Positions 11,421 through 22,769 of a DNA stretch of 64,000 bases are shown here, in pieces. The translations under genes were made by a program, and so were the position numbers. Source of the DNA: Symmetrospora coprosmae. Its lineage: Eukaryota > Basidiomycota > Cystobasidiomycetes > Symmetrosporaceae. The stretch covers positions 124,001 to 188,000 of the forward strand of contig VUYT01000032.1 of the NCBI GenBank assembly GCA_008802785.1, given 5' to 3'. How positions within the stretch are numbered: the stretch's first letter is position 1; each line of letters begins with the position of its first letter. The notes beneath the pieces were generated by a model. That model was not told the DNA's origin, ran no database searches, and was given only the letters and a program-made list of their open reading frames with translations.

Positions 11421-13054
11421 TCAACCGCCCCACCGCAACACGTCCGCCTGGCTCTGCTCGACAACCGTGATCTTCCTGCGAGCACAGACCTTGCGCACCG
11501 TGTTGTTGAACCACTTGCCCCTCCTGGCGTGCCGCGCATCCTCCGGCACAGTGAGCACCTTGAGCCTCTCGAGGCAGCCTCCCGGCCGCAGCTCCTCGAC
11601 AAAGCTCGTCGACGCGATGGGGACCTCTGGATGGTCCTCTGGATCGACTGACGCGCCGTACCGCATGCTCGGCAGCAGGCGCATGTGCAGCTCCTCGAGT
11701 GCCGCGCTCACACCGCCGTAGCTGCCGCACGGACTTTGAAGATCCGCCAGCGGGGAAGTCGAGAACCCGTACGCGCCATACAGTTCCAGCGTGCGCAGTG
11801 CAGCGACGGTCGTAGACGCGAGAATGGGCGAGGCTTGCCCGTCACGGAAGCCGAGCAGGCTGAGCGAGCGAAGTGACGGCGAGAGGAGCGCGAGAGCCTC
11901 TCCGAGTCCAGCGAAGCTTGCCAGGTCGCCGCTGGGCGCTCGATCGGGATAGTAATCTGCATCCTGCGTTACGCACGGGCTGAGATGGACCGCCAGATCG
12001 CGGCACGTTCTTGCCTGTACTGTCGATGCGAGGATCCACTCGAGGGTGGAGACGCGGAGAGGCCGCGGACTGGACAGTCGGAGCGAGAGGGAGGACAGCG
12101 AGAACCGAGGTTGTGGGATGGCGTTCGGTGCTGAGTGACCAGCCGACGCGAGTTCGCCCACGTCGAGAGGGACAGTCTCAATCTCGAGACGCTTCAATAG
12201 CGGGCAGAGCGAGAGCAGGACCGCGACCGAGTGGAATTGCTGCTGTCTGAGCGCGAACGGCGAGTTGGTCAAGGTGAGACTCCGTAGGTTGGCCAGGGCG
12301 CTAGCCGACAGAAGCTGAGCATAGACGAGCGCCTCGTCGCCTCCGTCCGCAAAGCCGTCCTCCTCTTCTTGCGGCTTGTACAAGCGAGGGAACGGCAGGC
12401 AGGTGATCTCGAGGTTGCGCAGCGCAGGGAAGGCGAGGAGGAGCTGGAGGAAGTCGTCGAGCGTGAGGATGCCGCTGCGGCGCGTGGCGTACTTGCCCTG
12501 GTCGGGCCAGCCGAGCGAGAGCGACTGGACTCTTGAGCCGAAGGACGGATCCTCGTCGCACAGTGCGAGTATGTGCTGTGCCTTGGCAGTTGTTGCGAGC
12601 GACATTGCGCGGGGTAGATGTAGCCTGACGGAGCCGGGTGTTAGCTAGCTCGCGGCCGTTCAGGCGACCAAGGCGAGAGTAGCCCGCACCGAGCGACGCG
12701 ATAGAACTGCTTGGAGACTGTGCAGAAGTTGAGCAGGTCCTGCTGAGCCTGGTAGTATGACCCGATGGCATCGTTCTCGGCTGTCCGCTTCCAAGGCGTG
12801 GACAGGGATGACGTGGTGGACCACCGCTGGGCGGAAAAGTAGCCAAATATGCTGTCGAGGATCTCAAAGCTGAGGCTGCTAATGCCTGTTTTGCTTGAGT
12901 GAATCTCGCCTTCGTGCTCAGAGTGTTCGGGGCTGTCTGGCGCCGGCGTTGACGTCTCCGTCACTGTCGCCGCCTCTTCAGCCTCGCGGCTGTCTGCCCT
13001 CTGCTGCCGCCGTCCTGCTGCTCGCTTCTTCCGCGCTTGGGCATGTGCGGGCAT
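11421..13054 (-). CDS. F-box/leucine-rich-repeat protein
   Basis: Two exons, 13054-12690 and 12624-11421 (65-nt intron), give 522 residues. The N-terminus is basic and Ser/Glu-rich. An F-box-like segment follows (SLSFEILDSIFGYFS ... LLNFCTVSKQFYRVARLHLPRAM), split by the intron at VAR. The rest carries irregular leucine-rich repeats (ALRNLEITCLPFPRL, NLRSLTLTNSPF, LLKRLEIETVPL, SLRSLSLLGFRD, ALRTLELYGAYG). Such proteins usually recruit substrates to an SCF ubiquitin ligase through Skp1. The substrate is unknown, and in basidiomycetes these genes form large, fast-changing families. Confidence 0.8.
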
Positions 13055-13746
13055 AACGACTGCTGCGCGAGGACGTGGTTCAGCTGCTCGTGCGTGTCAG
13101 CAATCTCTGCTATGGTAATGTAGGACGGCCATCCCCGAAGGAAGCGAAAGCAAGTCAGGACTGCTGGCGGTGACCGTGTCATCCATCCGATGCTCCGATC
13201 GCCCTTCGCCGGGTGGCGTGGCGGAGGAGAGGGAGAGACCACTGGCCGCACCAAGAGAGGCTCGGCGGTGGACCAAAAGGGACAAAGTATAATAGTGCGG
13301 ATGGGTTCGCATCTCTCTCCCTCGCACATACTACTGTACGCTCACTCACAGCACCGCGACTGCATCGATACGCTCATCTCAGGAAGCCACTGTCCTCCAC
13401 CCGCGCGGGTGTCTCGCCTGGCTGCCTGCTGCCACCACTTTCACGCTCAATCAGGCTTGCAGGAGGAGGACGACCAGGACAGGATAGAAGGGGGGCAGCG
13501 TACGGAACACGCTTCCACTGGTTGACAAGGACAGAGCAGCGTAGCAGAGGGTCAAGTATCCTGCACACCTCCCGAATCTCCTTGGCGAGCCTGGCCTGGT
13601 CTTTGCTTTGAAGTCACCCGTTGCTCAGCCGGCGCCACGGGGCAGAGCGCTCGCTCGCTCCCCTTTCGACTGACCGACCCGCCCAGGCAGGCTACAAGTA
13701 CAGGGCAGCATCGCGCAACAACGGCACGTCGCTCGTAGATGCCATC
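13055..13746. promoter_or_regulatory. Divergent intergenic region
   Basis: Separates the F-box/LRR gene (-) from the Ser-rich gene (+) and should hold both promoters. The plus-strand frame is open back to 13621, so the Ser-rich protein could start 42 codons earlier. No other feature is seen. Confidence 0.45.
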
Positions 13747-16091
13747 ATGTCCTTGACAACGCCAGCGCCCTTCCCGCACTCGCCAGGCTCATCCTCGGCC
13801 TCGTCGTCGCGCTCACCTTCGCCCATTCCACCGAGCTCGGACTCTGGCTCGAGCTCGACGCGCCCACCCCTCCAGTCGAAATCGGCCGCCTTCTTCAACG
13901 CATCCTGGTCGTTTCAGGGCAGCGGGAGCAGCAGCGGTGATGCTGCCACTCTCAATGGCCCATACCGCTCCTCAAATGCTGCAGCAGTCCCCTCGCCCTC
14001 GGCGTCATCCTCATCCTTAACCTCGCTCTTGGTCCCTCCGTCCCCTTTGCTCGGACGGAGAGCGTCCGACTCGTGTCTCCCACCGCCCTGCTGCGCTCCA
14101 GTGGTGAGCGCGCAGAGGTCTCCAGTGCCAGTGCCAACACCGGGGCCGTCCTACAGCAGCAGAGGCAGGCTGGCGTCCACCGGCAACATCTTTGCATCGA
14201 CGTCCACAAACCCGTGGTCGACAAGCCTTCATCAGCAGCCGCTTGTGCCACCACCGTCTATACTCACTACGCTGCCAGACCGGAGCAGGAGCTGCGAGCC
14301 GTCGCTCTCCAGTCCCACCAGCTCCTCAGCACGTCCTGCTCCTCCCTACGCGTCTACATCTGCTGGCCGTGTCCAGCCAGAACGGCAGTCTAGCGGGACG
14401 ACGTGTGAAACGGCTCGGGATGCAAGCGCGCGACCAGGCTGTACTTCGTCAGCCCAATCGAGCGATATCGAACGGCGGCTGGAGGCTGCCGTCCGTCATC
14501 TCTTGGAGAGCGAGGAGGAGAGCGCCGCAGGTGCCGGTCCTGGCAGCAGTACCAGCGCGCTAGACACGTCAGAGGACGATGACATGTACTACAACAACTC
14601 AGCAGATGCTGCTTCTACCCTACGGTCGGCAAGCGGGTCACCTTTTCCCGATGCGGGATCACCTTTCATCCCGACCCACCCGCTCGCAGTTCTCGAGCTC
14701 ACGTACCACCCTCGCCATCGCACCTTCGATGTCACATCTCTGAAGAGGGCTCTACGGGCGATTGCGGTAGCTCAACGGAACATCGATAATGCGAGGCACG
14801 CTCCACCTACACAAGCGCGCAGGCGCCGGCAAGTCGGCTTTGCGGATTGTGTGGATGTGGTGGATGCCTTTGCAGCGGTCGACTATCCGGGAAGGTGAGT
14901 GCCTTCCGCCTAGTCTGATTGCCAGTGCTTTCTTACTGATATGAGCGGCGTGTGTTCCCGCGCGCCAGACGCGGTCCGCCGCCCATCGAACGATTGACCA
15001 TGCGAGATGTCCTCGAACTCCGTGAAGTCAAGATCGAGCTCGGCGTATTCCATGCGAACCAGCCGCCATCTTCACTGACCTCGTCAACGAACGGCAGTGA
15101 GGATGGTAAATCTGGCGAGCCGTCTCCTATTGACGCGGAGGACATCATGGCGCACCGGCCGTTCGAGAAGATGAACATCGTCGAGACAACGCCGATGTCG
15201 CCATCTAGCGAGCTTCCAGCTATGGACTTTCGCTCCCCTTTCATCCCGTTTGACCTGCAAGACGGGTACGAGGCGCCTGTCAGCGGGAAAGACGCGAGCA
15301 GTGTCGAGGAGTCCGCCGATGAGCTCGAGGTTCCCGACAAGCCGCTTCGGACGGCCGAAGTCGGCGGTGCCCTCACTTCTGCTGCTTCGTCCTACGAATC
15401 ATCGACGCCGTCCTCCATATCCCTCTCGGCATCCACCTCCGCTTCCTCGTACTACGCCTCGTCGACCAGCTCGCCCGCATGCTCTGCAGACGGCTCAAGC
15501 CTGTCTGGCACGCCAACAACCAAGACGACCGGTCATAACGCGATTGGCTCTGCGCCCTCGACTCCATCGAATCGAATACTCCTCGACCCCCACTCGTCTC
15601 ACCTCACCTGGGAGATCCGCCATTCTCAGCAGCAGCAACAGCACAGTTCCGGGGATCGCGACACGTCGCCAGAGTCGGTGTCGGTGTCGTCCATCTCGTC
15701 ACCTAGCTTGAGCCTGTCGTGCTCGCCGAGCGCGAGCGAGTCGGACTGCTATGGGTACGAAGAGGCGTCAACCACCGATGATGGCGAGAATGGCAGAGAC
15801 GGCCTCGACGAGGCTGAATCGGAGGCCACATATCCGTCTGGTGACGGGGAGGAGGAGAACAAGGATGGCCGGATCAGTCGCGAGAAGACGCCCACGCGCG
15901 CCTGCTACCATGACGGCCAGCTCGGGACTCGTCGACCAGACAGCTCAGCGTCGCCGAGCGAACTGTCTAGCCGACGAACGAAAAACGCAGATTACTTCCG
16001 CATCCCGCTCCCTGTGCTCCCTCCATCGACGACGACAATACACGCCAGTCGTCGGCTCGAGGTGGACGATGTCCCGTTGGACCGCCCCTAG
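13747..16091 (+). CDS. Ser-rich, largely disordered protein of unknown function
   Basis: Exons 13747-14894 and 14969-16091 (74-nt intron) give 756 residues. The start MSLTTPAPFPHSPG follows an open stretch; an earlier ATG at 13621 is possible. Most of the chain is Ser/Pro/Asp-rich. Two parts look folded: residues around 315-385 (LAVLELTYHPRHRTFDV, SLKRALRAIAVAQRNI) and the segment straddling the intron (RRGPPPIERLTMRDVLEL, then REVKIELGVFHA). It ends in a short hydrophobic, basic patch (YFRIPLPVLPPS). I know no family with these blocks. Many SP/TP sites suggest phospho-regulation, which is inference only. Confidence 0.6.
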
Positions 16092-16630
16092 GGACTCGAA
16101 GGGGACCGGACCATCACGGCTTGATCTTTCCCCAACGTACCGCAATTTGTGCTGGAAGCATATACGACCAGGTGTGTGTAGCCTTGCCGCCTCCTTTCCT
16201 CTTAACCGCTCTTTCGCTTTCTACTCGTTCACACTTTCGCAGACGTACTTTCAGTACAGTGTCTCCATTGACCATAGCAGTCTTGGAAATAGATGGACCG
16301 CGCCTGTCTAGTGTTGTAGGCGGTGAGCAGCAGTGTCTAGTGTCCCTGGTGCCGCAAAAGAATGCGTGTCCTTGGAGGTTCCGGATGGGACGGAATGGTT
16401 GTGGAAGGGACGGAATGCCCGGGACGGAGCGGGACGGACCTCCGCTCCGCTCCATCTCCGCTGACATCAAGCTCCGCACGGAGACAGGGAAAGCGTCTCC
16501 GGTTGCTAACAACAATCGCAGGTCCGGACGTGCTGCTCTGTCTGTCTGCTGCCCTCCTCATCTGGTCTCTCCTCCTCTTTCACCTACTCAGGGTCACGCT
16601 CGCCTTACCCTCCAGCAGCCCTCCGCTAGC
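16092..16630. other. Intergenic: promoter of F-box gene 1
   Basis: An open frame runs through part of this stretch into the next gene, but it shows no conserved features. It includes a GGGACGGA-type repeat at about 16388-16440 and a CT-rich tract shortly before the start codon. Confidence 0.45.
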
Positions 16631-17535
16631 ATGTCCGCAACACCTCCACAGCTGCTCCTGACGAACCTTCCGGCAGAGACCCTCTCGTCTATCGTCCTCC
16701 TCCTCCGGCCCATCGATGCTCTTCGCTTCTCGCAGACTTGCCAAATCCTCCGAGAGCTCGCTGCCATCAATGAGCACGGCCTGTGGACTGTCTACGTCAA
16801 CAAAGCGGGGCCGCCTATGTTCTCCATGACTACATCGCCCGCTCCTGTTGCCGATGCGCTGCATGGCTTCTTGGAGCTGGTCAAACAAAGCACCTGCAGT
16901 CCAGAGCACAAATGGCACCCCGCAGCGGCCAGGGCCTCTGGCAACCCGCAAGTTGAAGCTTGCGAGGCTTGCGTCGATGCACGGCTTTACACCTCGGCGG
17001 GAACGCTTGGCTCGGATGCCCGTCAAGCTTTGCTCGTACGAGCGCTCAAGCGAGAGGGAATCACCTTGCGCAGCGATAGTCGCCTCTGCTCTGGCTTCAT
17101 CCACTCAGGATACGGCTACATTCCCGACATCGTGCAGACCATGTGAGCCTCGCAGACTGCTCCACATCGCTCACGGGCAGTCTATGACATGAACGGTATA
17201 TGCTCACTCGTCTGGCTGAACACTCCTCTCCCAGGGTCAGAATGCACATCATCTATGCCCATTCCGTAATGGCCGAGATGGTCGACGACTACCTCGACGC
17301 GCTTCGTGACGCCTACTCTAACGGATCAGATGATGGCTATTCAGACGAGGAGGACTACTATTACGAACGTCGCAGGCCTCACCTGACAGCTGGAGAAAAG
17401 GCCTCCTTCGAGCATCAGGCCTACTCGTGGTACACCAAGATTCTAGCGGAGAACGATCCGGCGGGCTTCGACCTTTGCCCTTGCGGCCGCCCCTCTACTA
17501 AATCGCGCATTCAACAACTGCGCGCATGCAAATGA
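16631..17535 (+). CDS. F-box protein with Cys-pair motifs, tandem paralogue 1
   Basis: Exons 16631-17142 and 17235-17535 give 270 residues. Residues 8-45 match an F-box (LLLTNLPAETLSSIVLLL, DALRFSQTCQILREL). Further on are WHP, then CEAC (Cys 111 and 114) and a C-terminal CPCGRP (Cys 252 and 254). The intron splits a Met codon in phase 2 (AT|G). All these features recur in the next gene, so the two arose by tandem duplication. The F-box predicts Skp1 binding in an SCF ubiquitin ligase. The spaced CxxC and CxC pairs could bind zinc and might read the substrate, which is inference. Confidence 0.78.
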
Positions 17536-18096
17536 TGCCCGAACGCAAGCTGCCAATGTGAGTTCCGCATTTCGCCGTTCAGACCTGCGTCACCCGGAGC
17601 GCACTCATGACGTTGGCGACCAGACAACCCATCCAGGCTGCTACAATTGGAGCGGAAGCCGCTCGTATGCCGATGGTAACCACAGTAGCTGGACGCATAC
17701 CAAAGATCTGCTATCCGCACTCAGGCTAGCATGACAGTCTATTGCCGGTGTCGCACCCGTGTCCGCGTTGTCAGGCACACCGTTGTCCGATCCATTGTAG
17801 TACCTGGGCCCTTTCAGCGTTTGGCCATCCCTTGCTTGCACCCATGATGCCTGTTGGTTCCGACGAAGCGAGGGTGCGGAGAGCTTGAAGATGCGGAAGT
17901 CCTATGTGCGTGGCATTCCGTGTCGACGGGCGAATGCTCCGAGCCGACGCTTGTGGTCGTTCTCCGGTTGCGATCGCGACCAGACCCACATCGGCGTCCG
18001 TTCTTCGCTAATGTCTAGTACCAGCTCTTCTCCTCTCTTACAGACGGCAGCGACGTCCTGTCTGCCCCACCGTCGCACCGTCACAGAGGCTCAATC
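17536..18096. other. Intergenic between the F-box paralogues
   Basis: No third F-box copy is visible. It holds the 3' end of copy 1 and the promoter of copy 2; a CT-rich stretch precedes the second start. Confidence 0.5.
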
Positions 18097-18992
18097 ATGT
18101 CTGCTTCGGCAGATGCCCCACCTCGGATCCTCTTGACGGACCTCCCTCCCGAGACGCTGTCAGCTATCTACCTCTTCCTCCGACCTATCCATGCCCTGCA
18201 TCTCTCACACACCTCCAGGAGACTCTCGAAGGTCACCCGAGCCGATTTCTGGGGATTGTGGAGTCTGTACGATGAGGCGTACCCGAACCCGCGCAAGACA
18301 GCGCTGGGCGTGCCAGGCCGGTTCTGGATGACCCCTTCGCACCCGCTCGACCTCTTCCTCGAGACCGTCCGCGCAACAACCTGCAACGCGAGCAAGAATT
18401 GGCACCCCGTAGTGTCGCAGACGTACGAGCTCGAGGACATAGATGTTTGCAAGCCTTGCGAAGAGGCGAGGTATTATCCCGCTGCAAAGGACAAAGGGCT
18501 GGATGGGCCCGTCCGTGCTCATCTCCTTCTACTGGCCTTGCAACGAGAGGGTCTCAAGTTACCAGAGTTGTGGAACAACCATGGGAAAGGCAGATATTAC
18601 CTAGAGTACAACGAAGGCAGGAAAGGCAATCTCGAGTGCGAGCGCTTTATCCAGGACGGAGGCGCCTGGATCCCCGACATCGTGGCAAACATGTGCGTTT
18701 CCTGCTCGGCAGTGTAGTCCAATGAGAGACACAACTGACATACGACTGTCGTATCCTCTGCAGGGTCTCGCAGCATGTCGCGCGTGTGCACTCCGTTTTG
18801 GACCATCTACATTCCGAGGCGACCCCCCAGGCAAATCCTTGGCTCAAGCGGCTCGATGAGAAAGCGCTGGAGAAGCTAGCGTGCTCGTTCTACGAGAAAG
18901 CGAAGCGCATGAAAGCCGCTGCTGAAGTTGAGGCCTGCTTCTGTGGCCGCCCAAGAACTCAAGTGTTGGCGATGCGCATGTGGGAGAAGTGA
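18097..18992 (+). CDS. F-box protein with Cys-pair motifs, tandem paralogue 2
   Basis: Exons 18097-18692 and 18764-18992 give 274 residues. The F-box is ILLTDLPPETLSAIYLFL followed by HALHLSHTSRRLSKV. As in paralogue 1, the order is WHP, CxxC (CKPC, Cys 118 and 121), an Ala-Arg-Tyr-Tyr block, a GxWIPDIV block ending exon 1, and CFCGRP near the C-terminus (Cys 257 and 259). The intron is in the same place and phase (AT|G). Outside these blocks the two proteins have diverged strongly, so the duplication is not recent. Probable SCF substrate receptor; substrate unknown. Confidence 0.78.
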
Positions 18993-19493
18993 GGCCTTTC
19001 TAGCTACGTGTCTGCAAGAGCTTCCATAATGACAGATGCTCTTCGGTGGCAGGTATGCTCGAGAGCGCAATGAGAGCCCCTTCAGCAACTGGCCAACGGA
19101 ACTCTAGCGGTCGTCAATGGAACCCTACCGATGCAGAACCACTCACCGAAGTGGCCGGAGGCGGCCGAGCTGTCTTACAGCTCTGATGACGGTCGAGAGC
19201 TCGACGGTTGGTAGTGCAAGCAGCCAAACGCGAATGGGAGGCAGCAGGTTGGACAGATCGAGGAAGGAAGAGATGCAGCGGGATGACAGGATCTGAAGCG
19301 GAGGTCGAGAGGAAGGATAAGGAGCAAAACGAGGCGACCACTTCAGCCTGAGCAGTAGGAGCAGACAAGGCGAAGGCCAGCCGCGCTTGTACTCCTTCTA
19401 CAAGGCCAATGGCCTGCTATCTCGGCGACGACGCTGGCACATATCACTGACTCACGACTGTACAGGCCAGGATATGCCTGCACAACAAGGCAT
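18993..19493. other. Convergent intergenic region, no gene seen
   Basis: Separates the second F-box gene (+) from the dehydrogenase gene (-). Only short frames without features. Confidence 0.5.
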
Positions 19494-20742
19494 CTACTGC
19501 TGACTCTCATTCTTGTAGGGTAACCCCGCATCTACTCTGGCAGCACCATACGCGCTTGCGATGTCACCCTTGCTCCCCTGCTGTGTCTGGACCTCTGCAA
19601 AATGCTTGTCGATATTCTCGACATTGCCCATCTTAGCTCCGTACTCCTTTGCAAGTGCAAGCATATGGCGCGTGTCCTTCCGAGCCAGATCGATCGCAAA
19701 GAGCGGCTCCTCCCTCGTGTGGTAGTCGCCTGACGACATCCGCTTGCTGTAGCCGGCAATCGGACCGGGGAAGAGGGTGGACACAAAGTCGACAAAGTTG
19801 TCGACACCCGCGCCAGACTTCTCTGCAAGCGTCATGCCCTCCGCCAGGCCTTCGACGATGCTCATGATCATGGACTGCGGAGGGGGATAGCATAAGCATG
19901 GCTGTACCATTGGCGAGTCGGTACAGACCGCTCACATTGCCGATGAGCTTCAGCTTTGACGCCTTTCCAAAATCGTCTTCCGATACGTGCAGGTACGCCT
20001 TGCCCATGACGCCTGACGTGTAGGGTATCACCCTCTCCACCGCGGCTCTCGAGCCGGCGAGGACAAAGAGAAGCTGCCCCGCGTCCGCAACAGCCGGCGC
20101 TCCGACTGCATTCGGAAGTTGGATGCTCCGTCAGCTCTGCAGTTCCGGAACCCGTATCCAGCGGGCCAACGCACAAACGGGCGAAGCAACGAAGGTAGCT
20201 CCATGCTTTCCGCAAAGCTGCGCCAGGCTATTCGTTGTGTCGGCAGAGACAGTGCTACACTCGACGAAGAGCTTGCCTTTGACATCGCCGGCGGTGGCCT
20301 TCTCGAAAACGTCCTGGATAGCAGCGTCATCGCCTGCCGGAAGATGCTGTTTAGCGCGTCCTCATCGACGCTCGAATCTCGCGGCTCACCAAGGCAGGTG
20401 AAGACGATGTCAGAGCGTGCAACCGCATCCTGGACACTCTCGACGACTTCGACCTTGTCGCCAAGTGCTTCGGCCAGCTTATCGGCCCTAGTACGCGTCC
20501 TGTTCTGAATGAGCAGTGGCTTCGCCAGGTTGCCTTTCTCGACGAGCTGCATATAGGCAGAGTGAGCGCGGGGAGCAGAAGTCAGAAGAGGACCTGACGC
20601 ACGTTCTTGACCATGCCACGGCCCTGTTATTGTACGTGAGGAGTTAGCTTCAAAGCTCTCAAATCCGAACTTGCGGAGAAAGGTCCGGACGCCATACCAT
20701 GTTGCCTAGTCCGAGCCAGGAGAGCTGTACGTTGTCCGACAT
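19494..20742 (-). CDS. NAD(P)-binding beta-hydroxyacid dehydrogenase (3-hydroxyisobutyrate dehydrogenase/GLYR1-like)
   Basis: Six exons (20742-20698, 20623-20603, 20546-20390, 20333-20175, 20105-19936, 19874-19494) give 310 residues. The dinucleotide fold opens with WLGLGNMGRGMVKNL, built across two junctions. After it come QNRTRTRADKL, the family's catalytic-region block (LFVECSTV), SPVFGAPAVADAGQLL, and KLKLIGNSMIMSIVEGLAEG with the usual Lys and Asn. The C-terminal helical domain runs to NESQQ. The family oxidises 3-hydroxy acids or reduces semialdehydes; the substrate cannot be told. No targeting peptide is evident, so cytosolic location is likely. The length is normal. Introns are 56-74 nt. 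Confidence 0.88.
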
Positions 20743-21208
20743 GATGCCTTGTGCCGTATCTACGTTGAAGGGAGATTGCGGAGCGGCGTAACAAACAAGC
20801 TTCGGGTTCGTTTTGCAGAGGGGGAGCTGCGCTAAGTCTCCGGCTGTCAGAGCCGACTCTCCTCGGCCGCGTGTGGCGTAAGGGACGCGAGGACGCCTTG
20901 TCGAAATCGGACAAGCGACTCGACATTTTAGCAGTCCTTGTATTCCCAACAGTCGAACCCCATCATCTAGGTAACAAGCACGCGGTCAGAAAGCAGTCCA
21001 GTCGGAGGGATACAGAACGAAGCTAAAGGCGAGTAGATACAGAAAGGCCCGTCGAGGGGAGACTGGCTTACTGCTATAGAGCGCGAGAGAGCATAAAAGG
21101 ACAGGTCGAAGAGCTCATATAGGGCTAAAGGCACGCAAGCGAAAGACCGCATCGAGGCGAAGCACGAACAGAGAAAAAGGGGGGAGGAGGAAAGCTGTGA
21201 GGGTGGAT
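20743..21208. other. Intergenic: dehydrogenase promoter
   Basis: Between two minus-strand genes. Contains the upstream region of the dehydrogenase and the 3' end of the forkhead gene. No gene seen. Confidence 0.5.
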
Positions 21209-22736
21209 TTACCATGGCGACCAAGGCTGCCATTTGGGCGTACGATCAAGGGGAGATGGGAAAGGAAGCGGTCTGCGTGAGGTGCTTTCGCCCTCTCCGT
21301 CTTTCGACATCATCCTCTCGAGCTCCTCATCGACCACGGCCGAGTACTCGTACGGATCGTAGTAGCCCCCAGGCGTGACCAGACCAGCTGCCATCCGGCT
21401 GCCACCGGGTAGCTTGGGAGTCGAAGTCTGCATCGATTGCAGAGCTCGTGAAGCATTGCTACTCGTAAGCTGGGCGATCTTCGCTGGACTCGAGAAGCGT
21501 GAGGATGGACCGGCCTGGGCCGACGCATTTGGCCCGAATCTGTCGGGCGTTTTGAAGACTTCGGCAGAGTTGGATAAGCGCGACTTCGTGAATGTAGGCG
21601 AGCGAGTCGGGAGGCTGCCGACCGATGAAGAAAGGCTTGACTTGGATGACGGAGAGGAGGACTGTTTGTTGGGCCCAGCGGCCGAGGCTCGAACGGATGA
21701 GACTGGCGAGTGTGTATTGACGGGCATCGTGGACGCCGGCGAGAGCATCGAGATAGGCGGCAAGGTAGGCCGTTCGAAGACATCCTCGCCATCTTCCTCT
21801 TTCCGGCTAAAGCTGGTCCGCCCAGGTTTGATATTGGGTGCAGGGAGGAAGATCGAGCTGCTTGCATGCAGGTCGGCCTCTCTCAGGCCAGCTGAGCGCG
21901 GCGTCGGGGGTGGCAATCGCCGCATGCGCACATCGCCAGTGATGCCAGATGGTGGAGGGGAGCTGAGAATGGTTGCAGCATGGTTGTTGACGTCCTGCCC
22001 TGGTATGTGGAAGGCATCGCGGAGCGGCTGGTAGGGCTGCGACATCCGCGCAAATACGTTCGTTGGTGGCGAGGACATGATCGGAGGGGAGGTGAGGAGG
22101 GCACGCCGAGTAGCCAGCGTCTGGTTGCGTCGTACTGGGCTGCCGACGACTTCCTTCTTGTCATCGACCGTGGTATCGCTCCATTGCGGCGGCTCCGTCG
22201 AGGCTGTGCCATCAGACCGTTCGCGCGTGTCCTCGCTGTCCATTGACATCTGCTGTCTGCCGTCGGCCTCCTGATCCTGCTCAGAGTACTGCGGATAGCT
22301 TGTATCGTAGTCAGGCGTGCTCTCTCGGTGAATGACTTGTCGAAGCGAACTCGTCCCGTTGCTTGCCTGCATGGTGGACGGGTTAGGTTAGCGCGCGGTT
22401 GGAAATTCCAGATACGCGTGGACTCACCATTCTCTGATGCCGCAAGTGACGCGCAGGCATCGGTTGCTGGTGAGGATACGGCTGAGCGAAACCGCCGCGG
22501 CTGGTATGCTGATACTGCTGAGCACTGGAGTGCAGCTGTTGTTGGGAAGCCGATGTCGATAGGGTCGGGGGAAGATCCATATCGAAGGAGTCCTCCTCTT
22601 CGGCTTCTTGGGACTCTTCTGCTGCCGGCTGAGAGTGAGCGGTCTCTGAGTGCTTTAAGCTAGACTGGCCATTTACGGGCGGCTGCTGGTAATAGTGCAC
22701 AGTAGCTGCTGGAGGATCCTCCTGCTGCTGATACCG

Positions 22737-22769
<33 letters not shown>

